Origin: Clostridiales bacterium UBA7001
GTDB taxonomy: Bacteria > Bacillota > Clostridia > TANB77 > CAG-508
DNA length: 29,773 bases
Direction of reading: 5' to 3'
Assembly: GCA_002449785.1 (NCBI GenBank)
Contig: DJXP01000026.1
Span: 1-29,773 of the forward strand
The notes beneath the pieces are model-generated. The model had not been told where the DNA came from. It searched no databases and saw nothing but the letters and a program-made list of their open reading frames with translations. A program made the position numbers and the translations under genes. Numbering within the stretch: position 1 is the stretch's first letter; every line of letters begins with the position of its first letter. Shown here one piece after another: positions 8,373 to 16,361 of this stretch.

Positions 8373-9779
8373 CTAAATTTTTATCTTTATTTTTTCTAAA
8401 CTTCTTTCAGCAAGCTTACCATATCTTTCTTTTTTATCTTTAATCTTATTTGGCAATTCTGGAAGAATTCCAAAATTTGCATTCATAGGTTGGAAATTTT
8501 CTTTTGGAACAGATATATAATTAGATAAAGCACCAATTACAGTTTCTTTACTAAATACAATTTTTCTGCTTTCATATTCTTTTTCTATAATTTCATTATT
8601 ATATTTATCTAACTCATTATAAATATTAAACAAAGTACACGCATTTATTCCCGCCACAAATCCTGAAGCAATAGATTCAACATAACCTTCTACTCCTGTT
8701 ATTTGTCCTGCAAAGAAAATATTTCTATTTTTTTTCATATTATATGTTGAATCTAAACAATCTGGTGAATTAATAAATGTATTCCTATGCATTACACCAT
8801 ATTTTGCAAATTTAGCATTTTCAAGTCCAGGGATTAATGAAAATACTCTCTTTTGTTCGCCATATTTCAAATTAGTTTGAAATCCAACAATATTAAATAA
8901 GTTTCCTTCTGTATTATCTTGTCTTAATTGTATAACAGCATATGGTCTTTTACCTGTTCTTATATCTGTAAATCCAACTGGTTTTAATGGTCCGAACCTT
9001 AATGTATCTATTCCTCTTTTAGCCATAATTTCGATTGGCATACAGCCTTCAAATATTTCTTTTTTTTCAAAATCATGAAGTGTAACAACTTCAGCATTTA
9101 TTAATTCATAAACAAATTTTTCATATTCTTCTTTATTCATTGGAAGATTAATATATCCACTATTTTTATCTTCATCACAATTTTTCTTTCTTGCAATCCA
9201 ATCCTCTATGCTTTCATCTAAACTTCTTTCTTGCTCATATCTATTTCCATAAAATGCAATATTCATATCTATTGAATCTTTTTCAACAATCGGTGCAGCA
9301 GCATCATAAAAAAATAATTTATTTTTTCCTGTAAGCTCAATTATTTTTTTAGACAAATCTTCAGATGTTAGTGGACCTGTTGCAATAATTACTATTTTAT
9401 CCTTAGGAATTCCTGTAATTTCTTTTCTTATTACTTCAATATTTTTATTATTTTCTACAGCTTCAGTAACTTTTTCTGCAAATTTTTCTCTATCTACTGC
9501 CAAAGCTTGACCTGATGGAATAGACACGCTGTCTGCAATTGGAATTAATTCTCCACCTAATCTTCTAAGCTCTTCTTTTAATAATCCACATGCATTTGTA
9601 AGTAAGTTAGATTTAAATGAATTACTACAAACAATTTCTGCTAAATCTTCATTTGAATGTGCAGGAGAATATTTCACTGGTTTCATTTCATATAATTTAA
9701 CTTTTATACCTCTTTTTGATATTTGAAGTGCTGCCTCACATCCAGCAAGCCCTCCTCCTATAACTAGTATTTCATCCAT
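8373..9779 (-). CDS. trmFO: Folate/FAD-dependent tRNA U54 methyltransferase
   Basis: TrmFO makes 5-methyluridine at position 54 of the tRNA T-loop using methylene-tetrahydrofolate and FAD. The N-terminus has the dinucleotide-binding motif VIGGGLAGCEAA. EIVCSNSFKS holds the cysteine conserved in this family. The C-terminal half has GQITGVEGYVESIASG and the TrmFO-type PMNANFGILP. The length of 468 aa is slightly above the usual 430-450. The start is placed at the fourth codon of the longest frame, because AGGA lies seven bases before it, whereas the first ATG overlaps that Shine-Dalgarno. topA-trmFO is a common Firmicutes gene pair. Here the two are separated by about 1 kb holding a foreign-looking cassette of opposite orientation, so trmFO probably lost co-transcription with topA. 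Confidence 0.96.
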   Translation of the reverse strand: MDEILVIGGGLAGCEAALQISKRGIKVKLYEMKPVKYSPAHSNEDLAEIVCSNSFKSNLLTNACGLLKEELRRLGGELIPIADSVSIPSGQALAVDREKFAEKVTEAVENNKNIEVIRKEITGIPKDKIVIIATGPLTSEDLSKKIIELTGKNKLFFYDAAAPIVEKDSIDMNIAFYGNRYEQERSLDESIEDWIARKKNCDEDKNSGYINLPMNKEEYEKFVYELINAEVVTLHDFEKKEIFEGCMPIEIMAKRGIDTLRFGPLKPVGFTDIRTGKRPYAVIQLRQDNTEGNLFNIVGFQTNLKYGEQKRVFSLIPGLENAKFAKYGVMHRNTFINSPDCLDSTYNMKKNRNIFFAGQITGVEGYVESIASGFVAGINACTLFNIYNELDKYNNEIIEKEYESRKIVFSKETVIGALSNYISVPKENFQPMNANFGILPELPNKIKDKKERYGKLAERSLEKIKIKI

Positions 9780-9866
9780 TTTAAACATCCTATTTCAATC
9801 TTTTATTACATTATATATTATAAAAATAAACTACTTTATATACAATTACAAAAATATTACATTTAT

Positions 9867-9895
9867 TTGACATTTAAGTCTTAATTTAGTATAAT
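9867..9895 (+). promoter_or_regulatory. Consensus promoter of cassette gene 1
   Basis: TTGACA (9867-9872), 17 bases, TATAAT (9890-9895): a perfect consensus sigma-A promoter. The start point would be near 9902, with a leader of about 37 bases carrying GAAAGGAGGT before the ATG at 9939. Confidence 0.85.
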
Positions 9896-9938
9896 ATGTG
9901 TGTTATGTCAACTTTTTTACATAGGAAAGGAGGTCTTT

Positions 9939-10211
9939 ATGGAGATAAAGATCACAGGACCGGCAATACATGAAACAGCAAACATAAGCCGGTATTCAGC
10001 CGGTAAGGTTCAATATACCCTAGGGTATGAATTTAAATTCGGGTTTCTGTCGCGAAAAGCTTCTGTAATGCTTCGGAGCGACAGGAAGACACTCGAAGAT
10101 GTAAAAATGAAATGGAATCTGCAATACACAGAAGAAGGATTCCTTTCCGGCAAGCTCTCCAAAAGAAATCTCAAGGAACTTGAGGAGTGGTTAAATAACC
10201 GTTTTGGTTAA
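9939..10211 (+). CDS. Cassette gene 1: unknown 90-aa protein, probably transferred
   Basis: The ATG at 9939 has AAAGGAGG directly upstream. An upstream in-frame start near 9903 is excluded because it would precede the Shine-Dalgarno. The protein begins MEIKITGPAIHETANISRYS and reads as a small mixed alpha/beta, basic protein ending in a helix (NLKELEEWLNNRFG). I recognise no family. Codon use differs sharply from the rest of the window: G+C-rich third positions, CTG, CTC and CGG codons (two in-frame CGG arginines), in a region visibly far richer in G+C than its surroundings. It has its own consensus promoter and its own strong terminator, so it is a self-contained unit. Whether it is functional in this host is open, because native genes avoid CGG. 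Confidence 0.75.
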   Translation: MEIKITGPAIHETANISRYSAGKVQYTLGYEFKFGFLSRKASVMLRSDRKTLEDVKMKWNLQYTEEGFLSGKLSKRNLKELEEWLNNRFG

Positions 10212-10240
10212 TCTAATTACTCACTCTCGTTCCAAACCAG

Positions 10241-10276
10241 AAGCGTGGCACCTGCAACTGAGGGTGCCACGCTTTT
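10241..10276 (+). terminator. Terminator of cassette gene 1
   Basis: AAGCGTGGCACC (10241-10252) pairs perfectly with GGTGCCACGCTT (10263-10274) across a ten-base loop, and the stem ends in TTTT. A strong 12-bp intrinsic terminator located 30 bases after the stop codon. Confidence 0.9.
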
Positions 10277-10299
10277 GGCTTGAAATTTACATAAAACAC

Positions 10300-10328
10300 T
10301 TGCATTTTGATTTTATCCATGTTATAAT
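10300..10328 (+). promoter_or_regulatory. Promoter of cassette gene 2
   Basis: TTGCAT (10300-10305), 17 bases, TATAAT (10323-10328). Transcription would start near 10335, immediately before the structured leader. Confidence 0.8.
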
Positions 10329-10335
10329 ATAAGAA

Positions 10336-10462
10336 GTCCGTTCGCGGACGCAGAAGCACCTGCCCCTTGAGAAATTGATAGGACCGCAGGCGACAAGCCC
10401 CCAATCTCGTCGCGAGCAATTGAGCGAAGTGAGAAAGGGGGTTCGTTTTAGAAAGGAGGTGC
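10336..10462 (+). ncRNA. Structured 5' leader, candidate cis-regulatory RNA
   Basis: Helices visible by eye: GTCCG-TTCG-CGGAC (10336-10349), a classic UUCG tetraloop; CCTGC (10359-10363) with GCAGG (10386-10390); CTCG-TCG-CGAG (10406-10416); and CCCCC (10398-10402) with GGGGG (10437-10441), extended by flanking A-U and G-U pairs. GCACCT (10356-10361) is also complementary to AGGTGC (10457-10462), which includes the 3' part of the Shine-Dalgarno of gene 2. This pairing and the CCTGC helix share bases and exclude each other, as in a translational switch. I could not match it to a riboswitch class I know. The ligand, or even a regulatory role, is inference. Confidence 0.55.
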
Positions 10463-10464
10463 AC

Positions 10465-10674
10465 ATGCCAAAGAGCATGGAATACTGCATCTCATACACA
10501 ATAGGAGAGGATTATGGACACTTAACAGTGTCTAATCCCGACCGGTGGTTCTGTCTTGTGCTGGACATGTATGGTCTTTGGCCATTCAGTACAAGACAGG
10601 GGTCAATCTCCGTTGATGTGTCAACATCAATATTAGAGGAAATTGACTCTTGGTATCATCAGGGATTCATGTGA
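10465..10674 (+). CDS. Cassette gene 2: unknown 69-aa protein, probably transferred
   Basis: The ATG at 10465 has GAAAGGAGGT seven bases upstream. The protein starts MPKSMEYCISYTIGEDYG and is rich in aromatic residues (five Trp or Tyr in the centre, including DRWFCLVLDMYGLWPF), with an acidic helix near the end. No family recognised. It shares with gene 1 the G+C-rich codon use, the near-identical ribosome binding site, and its own promoter and terminator. It has one in-frame CGG codon. Its stop codon lies inside a 10-bp inverted repeat (10651-10682). The long structured leader suggests controlled expression. It could be a regulatory, phage-related or plasmid-derived small protein; nothing in the sequence decides. 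Confidence 0.7.
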   Translation: MPKSMEYCISYTIGEDYGHLTVSNPDRWFCLVLDMYGLWPFSTRQGSISVDVSTSILEEIDSWYHQGFM

Positions 10675-10682
10675 TGATACCA
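10651..10682 (+). other. Hairpin spanning the stop codon of cassette gene 2
   Basis: TGGTATCATC (10651-10660) and GATGATACCA (10673-10682) are perfect 10-bp complements with a 12-base loop. The TGA stop (10672-10674) is at the junction of loop and 3' arm. Terminating ribosomes would open the stem, so it may protect the 3' end when translation is low. Confidence 0.6.
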
Positions 10683-10687
10683 TACAG

Positions 10688-10724
10688 ACGCGGGTTTACA
10701 AATGCGTAAACCCGCGTTTGTATT
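10688..10724 (+). terminator. Terminator of cassette gene 2
   Basis: ACGCGGGTTTAC (10688-10699) pairs perfectly with GTAAACCCGCGT (10706-10717) across the loop AAATGC, followed by a T-rich tract. Strong 12-bp intrinsic terminator. Confidence 0.88.
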
Positions 10725-10753
10725 TTATAAATTAATAATAACATAAACAGGAG

Positions 10754-10786
10754 CAAAAAGAGGCACTCTCCGGAGTGCCCCTTTTT
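10754..10786. terminator. Bidirectional terminator between the cassette and topA
   Basis: GGCACTC (10762-10768), loop TCCG, GAGTGCC (10773-10779). On the plus strand the stem is followed by CC and five T residues. On the minus strand it is followed by TC and TTTTT. It can end topA transcripts, whose stop is at 10793, and also back up the cassette terminator. Confidence 0.85.
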
Positions 10787-10792
10787 GTTTTA

Positions 10793-11302
10793 TTATTTAC
10801 TTTTCTTAGTAGCTGTTTTCTTTGCTACTTTCTTTTTAGTAGCTTTTTTAGTTTTACTTGTTTTTGTTTTATTCTTCTTTTCATTTTCTTTATATAAAGT
10901 CATATCAATATCATTTGATGGTACAAATTTTTCACCTGGTTTTGGCTTATTCCATGAAATATAGTAACAACCTTCACCTATTCCTTTATTATTCTCGCAA
11001 ATATAATAACTTCTTCTTGTTTTAGTTTTTCTTATTTGAACTGTTCCACCACACACAGGGCATGGTACGTCAATTTTCTCAATAAGAGGTTTTGCATTAC
11101 TACATTCTGGAAAACCAGGACAAGCTAAAAACTTACCATATTTACCATATTTTATAACCATCATTCTACCACATTTTTCACATGATACATCAGATACTTC
11201 ATATTCAAGTTTTACATGTTCTAGTTCTTTATCTACTTTTTCAACAACTTCTGCAAAAGGTGTGTAAAACTCTTCAATTACTTTTTTCCAATTTTCTTTT
11301 CC
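10793..11302 (-). CDS. topA: DNA topoisomerase I, C-terminal part in the +1 frame
   Basis: These 170 codons (stop included) are the second part of topA, in the +1 frame relative to 11304-12908. Joined after the extra base at 11303, the junction reads DEIAEGKENWKKVIEEFY, which is what TopA proteins have here. Two C-terminal zinc-ribbon repeats follow, with CEKCG...CPGFPEC and CPVCG...C, then a very basic Lys/Thr-rich tail. The zinc ribbons bind single-stranded DNA during relaxation. An internal ATG (11320) in this frame could in principle start a separate protein, but it has no good Shine-Dalgarno and would begin inside the conserved domain. A bidirectional terminator follows. Confidence 0.9.
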   Translation of the reverse strand, partial: GKENWKKVIEEFYTPFAEVVEKVDKELEHVKLEYEVSDVSCEKCGRMMVIKYGKYGKFLACPGFPECSNAKPLIEKIDVPCPVCGGTVQIRKTKTRRSYYICENNKGIGEGCYYISWNKPKPGEKFVPSNDIDMTLYKENEKKNKTKTSKTKKATKKKVAKKTATKKSK

Positions 11303-11303
11303 G

Positions 11304-12908
11304 TTCTGCAATTTCATCAAAATCTTTTTCTATATTTGCAGTAAATTCAACATTCATAATATCTGGAAAGTTTTCAACTAATAACTTATTTACAATTCTA
11401 CCAAGTTCAGTAGGCATAAGTTGTTTTTGTACTTTTTCAATATATCTTCTAGCTAAGATAGTTGTAATTGTTGGTGCATAAGTACTAGGCCTTCCAATTC
11501 CTTTTTCTTCTAAAGTTTTTACTAAACTTGCTTCGGTATATCTTGGTGGTGGCTCTGTAAAACTTTGTTTTGGCTCTATTTTTTCCTTTTTTACTTCTTC
11601 ACCAACTTCAAGTTCTGGTATTTTTTCAAAATCTTCTTTTTCTTCGTTTTCTACATATAAAGTCATATAGCCTTTAAATTTCATTGTTTGACCATTTGCT
11701 TTAAAATTATAACTATTAGCATCAACAGATACTGAAACTGTATCATATACACTTGAAGCCATCTGGCTTGCAATAAATCTATTATATATTAATCTATATA
11801 ATTTATATTGATCTGATGTTAAACTTGATTTTATATCTTCAGGAGTTAGTTCTACATGTGCAGGTCTTATTGCCTCATGTGCATCTTGTGCTTCAGATTT
11901 TGTTTTATAATATCTATTCTCATAATAATTTTCACCATATGTGTTAATTATTTGCTCTTTTGCTGCTGCTCTTGCTTCATCTGAAATTCTTGTAGAATCT
12001 GTTCTCATATATGTTATTAAACCTGTGTTTCCATATCCTTCTACTTTTACACCTTCATACAAACTTTGAGCAACAGACATTGTTTTTCTAATTGCAAAAT
12101 TCAATTTTCTTGATGCATCTTGTTGCATTGTACTTGTTGTAAATGGTGGTGCAGGCGTTCTTTTCCTCTCACCTTTTTTTACATCTGTAACTTTATATTT
12201 TGCATTTTCTAAACCATTTAAAATTTCTTCTACTTCATCTTTTGAATGAATATCTACTTTTTGTCCATCTTTTCCTGTAAATTTACACACAAAAGGTGTT
12301 TTAGTTTTTTTATCTGATACTGTTAAATTTATGTTCCAATACTCTTCTGGGATAAATTTTTCAATTTCTTCTTCTCTATCTACTACAAGTTTTACAGCAA
12401 CAGATTGAACTCTACCAGCAGATAATCCCCTTTTTACTTTTTTCCATAAAACAGGGCTAATTTTATAACCAACTATTCTATCTAAAACACGTCTTGCCTG
12501 TTGTGCATCTGTTAAATTTAAATCTATTTTTCTAGGATTATTAATACCATTTTTTACAGCTTGTTTTGTAATTTCATTAAAAGTAACTCTACATACGCTT
12601 TGTTCATCAATTCCGAGTATATATGCTAAATGCCAAGCAATAGCTTCTCCTTCACGATCAGGGTCAGTAGCAAGATAAATTTTTTTTGCATTTTTTGCAT
12701 CTTTTTTTAAGCTAGTTATTAAACTTCCCTTTCCTCTAATATTAATATATTCTGGTTCAAAATTATTTTCAATATTAACACCAAGTTTAGATTTTGGAAG
12801 ATCCCTGACATGTCCCATTGATGCAACAACTTTACTGTTTCCTCCTAAAAATCTCTTAATTGTATTAGCTTTTGCGGGTGATTCGACAATTACTAATTTA
12901 TCAATCAT
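11304..12908 (-). CDS. topA: DNA topoisomerase I, N-terminal catalytic part in the zero frame
   Basis: Type IA topoisomerase that relaxes negative supercoils. The Toprim domain starts VESPAKANTIKRFLGG and has DPDREGEAIAWHLA. The active-site tyrosine is in GLITYMRTDSTR, near residue 300. GIGRPSTYAPTI is the conserved motif ahead of the C-terminal part. The zero frame remains right up to DEIAE (535 codons, 12908-11304), then one extra base (11303) sends it into a stop at 11274. Removing it gives 535 + 169 = 704 aa, a normal Firmicutes TopA length. The ATG has GAGGAGA nine bases upstream. topA is normally essential, so either frameshifting restores the product or the base is a sequence error. 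It lies downstream of murG and was presumably once joined to trmFO. Confidence 0.95.
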
Positions 12909-13017
12909 TTTTTTATTCTCCTCACAAATTTTATTACTTATGTATTGTAATCTATTATATTAAATTTTGCAAGCAATATTTTATTATTATAAGTATTGAA
13001 TATAAACAGTAAAATAT

Positions 13018-14133
13018 TTATTTAAGAACTTTTTTTATTTCATCATATATTTTATTTTCAACATCTGTTGGAGCTATTGTATGTGCCATTTTTCCCATTT
13101 CTTTAAGTTCTTCTGAATCTTCTATAATATCATCAATTTCTTTAGATAGATTTTCACTATTTACATCCTGATTTAGTATTATTTTAGCAGCACCAATTCT
13201 CTTAAGAACAAGAGCATTATCCTCTTGTCTGTTAGCTGATTTAGATGGAAGTGGAATAAAAATAGCGGGTTTTCCCACAATAGAAATTTCTGTAATTGTC
13301 ATAGCACCACTTCTACAAACTAATAAATCTGATATATTCATTAATTCTTCCATATTATATATATATGGAATTATTTTAGTATTTTTTAAATAATTAATAT
13401 TTATATGTGCCTTTTCAAATTCTTCTTTAACAATATCATATTGTTTTGGACCAGTAGCCCATATTATTTGATATTTCTTGTTTTTTTCATTTTTTATAAG
13501 TCCAATTACTGATTCATTTATCTTTTTAGCACCTTGACTTCCTCCAAAAATTAAAACAATAGGAAGCTCATTTTTTATTCCTAAATTTCTTAATATTTCC
13601 TTTTTCTGGTTAGAAGAAATTTGTAATTTTTTTATTTTGGTAGGTGTTCCAGTAAACACAACTTCTTTACATCCTTTAAGTTTATTCTTTGTTTCTTCAA
13701 ATCCAACTAATATTTTGTCTACATCCTTTTCAAAAAATTTTACAGCTTTTCCAGGATATGCATTACTTTCATGTAGTACTGTTGGAATCTTTTTTTGAAT
13801 AGCAGCAGAAATAACAGGCCCACAAATGTATCCACCTGTACCTAAAACTAAATCTGGTTTAAAGTCTTCAATTATTTTAATAACATTCTTTTTACTTCTT
13901 AAAGTTTGAATTATATGTTTTATATTTTTTAATGAAAGACTTTTTTTAAAACCATATGCATTAATAGTTTTTAGTTCATATCCTGCTCTAGGCACTAAAT
14001 CATTTTCTAGTCCTCTATTTGTACCAATGAAAATAATTTCTGAATTAGGTTCTTTTTCCTTAATTCTATTAGCAATAGCTATTCCTGGATTAATGTGTCC
14101 TCCAGTTCCAGCTGCACAAATAATAACTTTCAT
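13018..14133 (-). CDS. murG: UDP-GlcNAc:lipid I GlcNAc transferase
   Basis: MurG adds N-acetylglucosamine to lipid I to make lipid II on the inner face of the membrane. The N-terminal glycine-rich loop ICAAGTGGHINPG is present, as are GTGGYICGP, HESNAYPGK, and FGGSQGAKKIN in the UDP-GlcNAc-binding domain, followed by the CRSGAMTITEI region and PSKSANRQEDNA. The length of 371 aa is typical. GGAGG lies five bases before the ATG. It is last in the murE-mraY-ftsW-murG string, separated from ftsW by a GGGAC-type palindromic repeat and followed after about 110 bases by topA. The usual downstream ftsQ/murB are absent. Confidence 0.97.
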   Translation of the reverse strand: MKVIICAAGTGGHINPGIAIANRIKEKEPNSEIIFIGTNRGLENDLVPRAGYELKTINAYGFKKSLSLKNIKHIIQTLRSKKNVIKIIEDFKPDLVLGTGGYICGPVISAAIQKKIPTVLHESNAYPGKAVKFFEKDVDKILVGFEETKNKLKGCKEVVFTGTPTKIKKLQISSNQKKEILRNLGIKNELPIVLIFGGSQGAKKINESVIGLIKNEKNKKYQIIWATGPKQYDIVKEEFEKAHININYLKNTKIIPYIYNMEELMNISDLLVCRSGAMTITEISIVGKPAIFIPLPSKSANRQEDNALVLKRIGAAKIILNQDVNSENLSKEIDDIIEDSEELKEMGKMAHTIAPTDVENKIYDEIKKVLK

Positions 14134-14178
14134 TTTTCCTCCGATTTAAAATTAACAAATAATAATCTAATTTTTAAA

Positions 14179-14211
14179 GGAGTGTCCCTTTTTTGCCAAA
14201 AAGTCGTCCCT
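14179..14211. repeat. GGGAC-type short palindromic repeat between ftsW and murG
   Basis: On the minus strand the element begins AGGGACGAC, has a TTTTTGGCAAAAA centre and ends AAGGGACACTCC. The same terminal words (AGGGACG and AAGGGACACTC) bound the element at 23600-23645. The restored ftsW stop codon (14210-14212) overlaps its left end. Confidence 0.6.
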
Positions 14212-15362
14212 AATGGCGACGCGAAACACTAAGTAAAATTCCGAACTGCAATTAAATCAGCAAGCATAGCTGAACCACCATAACTAAAGAAAGGAAGTGG
14301 CATTCCAGTAACTGGAATTGTATTTGTAACAACTGCTATGTTTATTAAAGCTTGAAGTCCAATCATTGTTGTAATACCAATAGCAATTAATGTTCCAAAA
14401 TTATCTTCAGCTTTTATAGAAATTACTATCCCTCTCCATATAAATATCATAAACAAAGTAATAACAAATATACATCCTAAAAAACCGAGTTCTTCTGCTA
14501 AAACCGCAAAAATAAAATCATTTTGTGGCTCTGGTAAATACAAGTATTTTTGTTTGCTATTTCCAAGCCCAACTCCAAATAATCCACCTGAACCAATAGC
14601 ATATAAACTTTGATTAATTTGCCATCCTTCACCAGTTAAACTCGCTGAATCTATATTAAGCCATGTTTGAATTCTTGAAAATCTAAAACTTTCATCTCCA
14701 GAACTTTCAGTTGATTTCTTTAAAAGAAGCCCTAACAATCCTGTAACCCCTAAAGCTCCTGTGCCTAAAAAATATCTAAAGCAAGAACCAGCCACAAACA
14801 TTTGAACACATGTAATCGCTGTAATTATAAATGTTGCACTAAAGTGGTTTTGCAATATGTATATTGAAATAACAATTGGAATTAAAAATAAAAGAGGAAA
14901 TAAAAATCCTGGTACTAATTTTTTAATTTTATTTTTTTCTTTCATGTCACTTAAAATTGCTGCATAAAAAATTATAAAACCAACTTTAGCAAATTCTGAG
15001 GGTTGAAATGAAAATCCTAAAATATTTATCCATCTTCTTGCACCACCAGCATTTGTTCCAACAAATCCAACTAGAACAAGTAAGAATATTAGCCCTACAT
15101 ATATTATCCATTTAAATCTTCTATATATTCTATAATCTATTTTGGATAAAACTATCATAGCACATAAGCCACCAAATGCCATTATTCCTTGCTTTACAAC
15201 ATATTTGTAGCTATTTCCACTCTCTGATAGAGATGTTGGTGCACTTGCAGAAAGTAACATAATTAATCCAGTTGATAATAATAGTAATGTTATTATTATT
15301 AAAGCATAATCCATTTTTCCATTAAGGAAAAAAAGGAATTTTTTGGATTTGCTATTAGCCAT
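14210..15362 (-). CDS. ftsW: Peptidoglycan glycosyltransferase FtsW, frame restored by a +1 shift
   Basis: SEDS-family, multi-membrane-span glycosyltransferase that polymerises lipid II at the septum with its partner PBP (pbpB here). Family motifs visible: GGARRWINILGFSFQPSEFAK, and the C-terminal region PVTGMPLPFFSYGGSAM. About ten hydrophobic segments. The zero frame runs from ATG 15362 for 373 codons to LIAV, then reads CGG and stops at 14229 with a non-family tail (RNFT). Skipping the C at 14243 gives GILLSVSRRH and a TAG at 14210. GILL-x-x-SR is the normal FtsW end. Full length is then 383 aa. The ribosome binding site is AGAAAGGAAT. It follows mraY by 27 bases. The zero-frame product would lack only ten residues, so it may still fold. 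Confidence 0.93.
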
Positions 15363-15389
15363 TTTTACTTTTATTCCTTTCTATATTTT

Positions 15390-16361
15390 TCATATCAATA
15401 AAATCGCACAAGTAGAACTAATGAATGTTATAAGTGAAAAAACAGCCACTACTCTATTTTCTCTCCATCCACTTAGTTCAAAATGATGATGTAGTGGTGA
15501 CATTCTAAATAATCTTTTTCCAGTTTTTCTAAAATATAAAACTTGAAGAATAACTGATAGTGTCTCTACTATTGGAACTATTGCTATAACTAAAAGCAAC
15601 AGTGGAATTTTCATATATATTGTCATACTTGATATTACTCCTCCTAGAAGAAGAGAACCTGTATCTCCCATCATTACTTTAGCTTTATAAAAATTATATA
15701 TCAAAAATCCTAAGCAAGATCCAATTACAATTGCACCAAAAATTGAAAGACTTATATAATTTAATTTTATAGCTATTATAGAAATAGCTGTAATCATTAT
15801 ACTACTAACACTTCCTGCTAATCCATCCACTCCATCCGTTAAATTCACAGCATTAGTTGAACCAAGCATTACCAAAATTGAAAATGGTATATATAACCAA
15901 ATTGGTAAAAATAAATTATAATTAATTATTGGAATAAATATATCTGTTCCAATTCCAACATATCTTAATAAAAATAGCATATAAAAAACAGAAATAATCA
16001 ATAATCCTAACATCTTGAATTTTGGATTTAATCCTTCTGTATTTTTCAAAACTACTTTTTTAAAATCATCTATAAAGCCAACTATTCCAAACCCTACACT
16101 CGCTAAAGCAACTCCCAAAATAGGAATAATTGTATTCAAATCACGAAATGAAATGGAATATATAAAAGTAAAAAGAATAATGGAAATAATCATCATTATT
16201 CCCCCCATAGTTGGGGTTCCTTGTTTTTTCAAATGTGCTCTAGGTCCATCTAATCTTTCACTTTGCCCCACTTTCAATTTTTTAAGTAACGGAATAAGTA
16301 TTTTTCCTATTATTGCAGTAAATATAAATGATAAAAATATAAAAATAATTTGTATTGTCAT
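15390..16361 (-). CDS. mraY: Phospho-MurNAc-pentapeptide translocase
   Basis: Integral membrane enzyme that transfers phospho-MurNAc-pentapeptide to undecaprenyl phosphate, making lipid I. Conserved blocks seen: LKKQGTPTMGG near residue 45, the active-site NLTDGVDGLAGS, KVMMGDTGSLLLGG, and PLHHHFELSGW near the C-terminus, with about ten hydrophobic helices between. The length of 323 aa is typical. The start codon overlaps the murE stop (TAATG), so the two are translationally coupled. murF would usually lie between murE and mraY, and murD after mraY; both are absent here. Confidence 0.98.
   Translation of the reverse strand: MTIQIIFIFLSFIFTAIIGKILIPLLKKLKVGQSERLDGPRAHLKKQGTPTMGGIMMIISIILFTFIYSISFRDLNTIIPILGVALASVGFGIVGFIDDFKKVVLKNTEGLNPKFKMLGLLIISVFYMLFLLRYVGIGTDIFIPIINYNLFLPIWLYIPFSILVMLGSTNAVNLTDGVDGLAGSVSSIMITAISIIAIKLNYISLSIFGAIVIGSCLGFLIYNFYKAKVMMGDTGSLLLGGVISSMTIYMKIPLLLLVIAIVPIVETLSVILQVLYFRKTGKRLFRMSPLHHHFELSGWRENRVVAVFSLITFISSTCAILLI

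Noticed and set aside
10213..10499. Two overlapping minus-strand ORFs (83 and 70 codons) opposite the cassette
   Set aside because: They lie antisense to the promoter, structured leader and cassette gene 2, have no ribosome binding site, and their sequence is explained by those plus-strand features.
9860..10790. Insertion sequence or integron in the cassette
   Set aside because: No transposase, integrase, terminal inverted repeats or clear target duplication could be found at the edges.
11274..11320. Separate zinc-ribbon protein starting at the internal ATG 11320
   Set aside because: No good ribosome binding site, and it would begin inside a conserved TopA segment; a frameshifted single product fits the family better.
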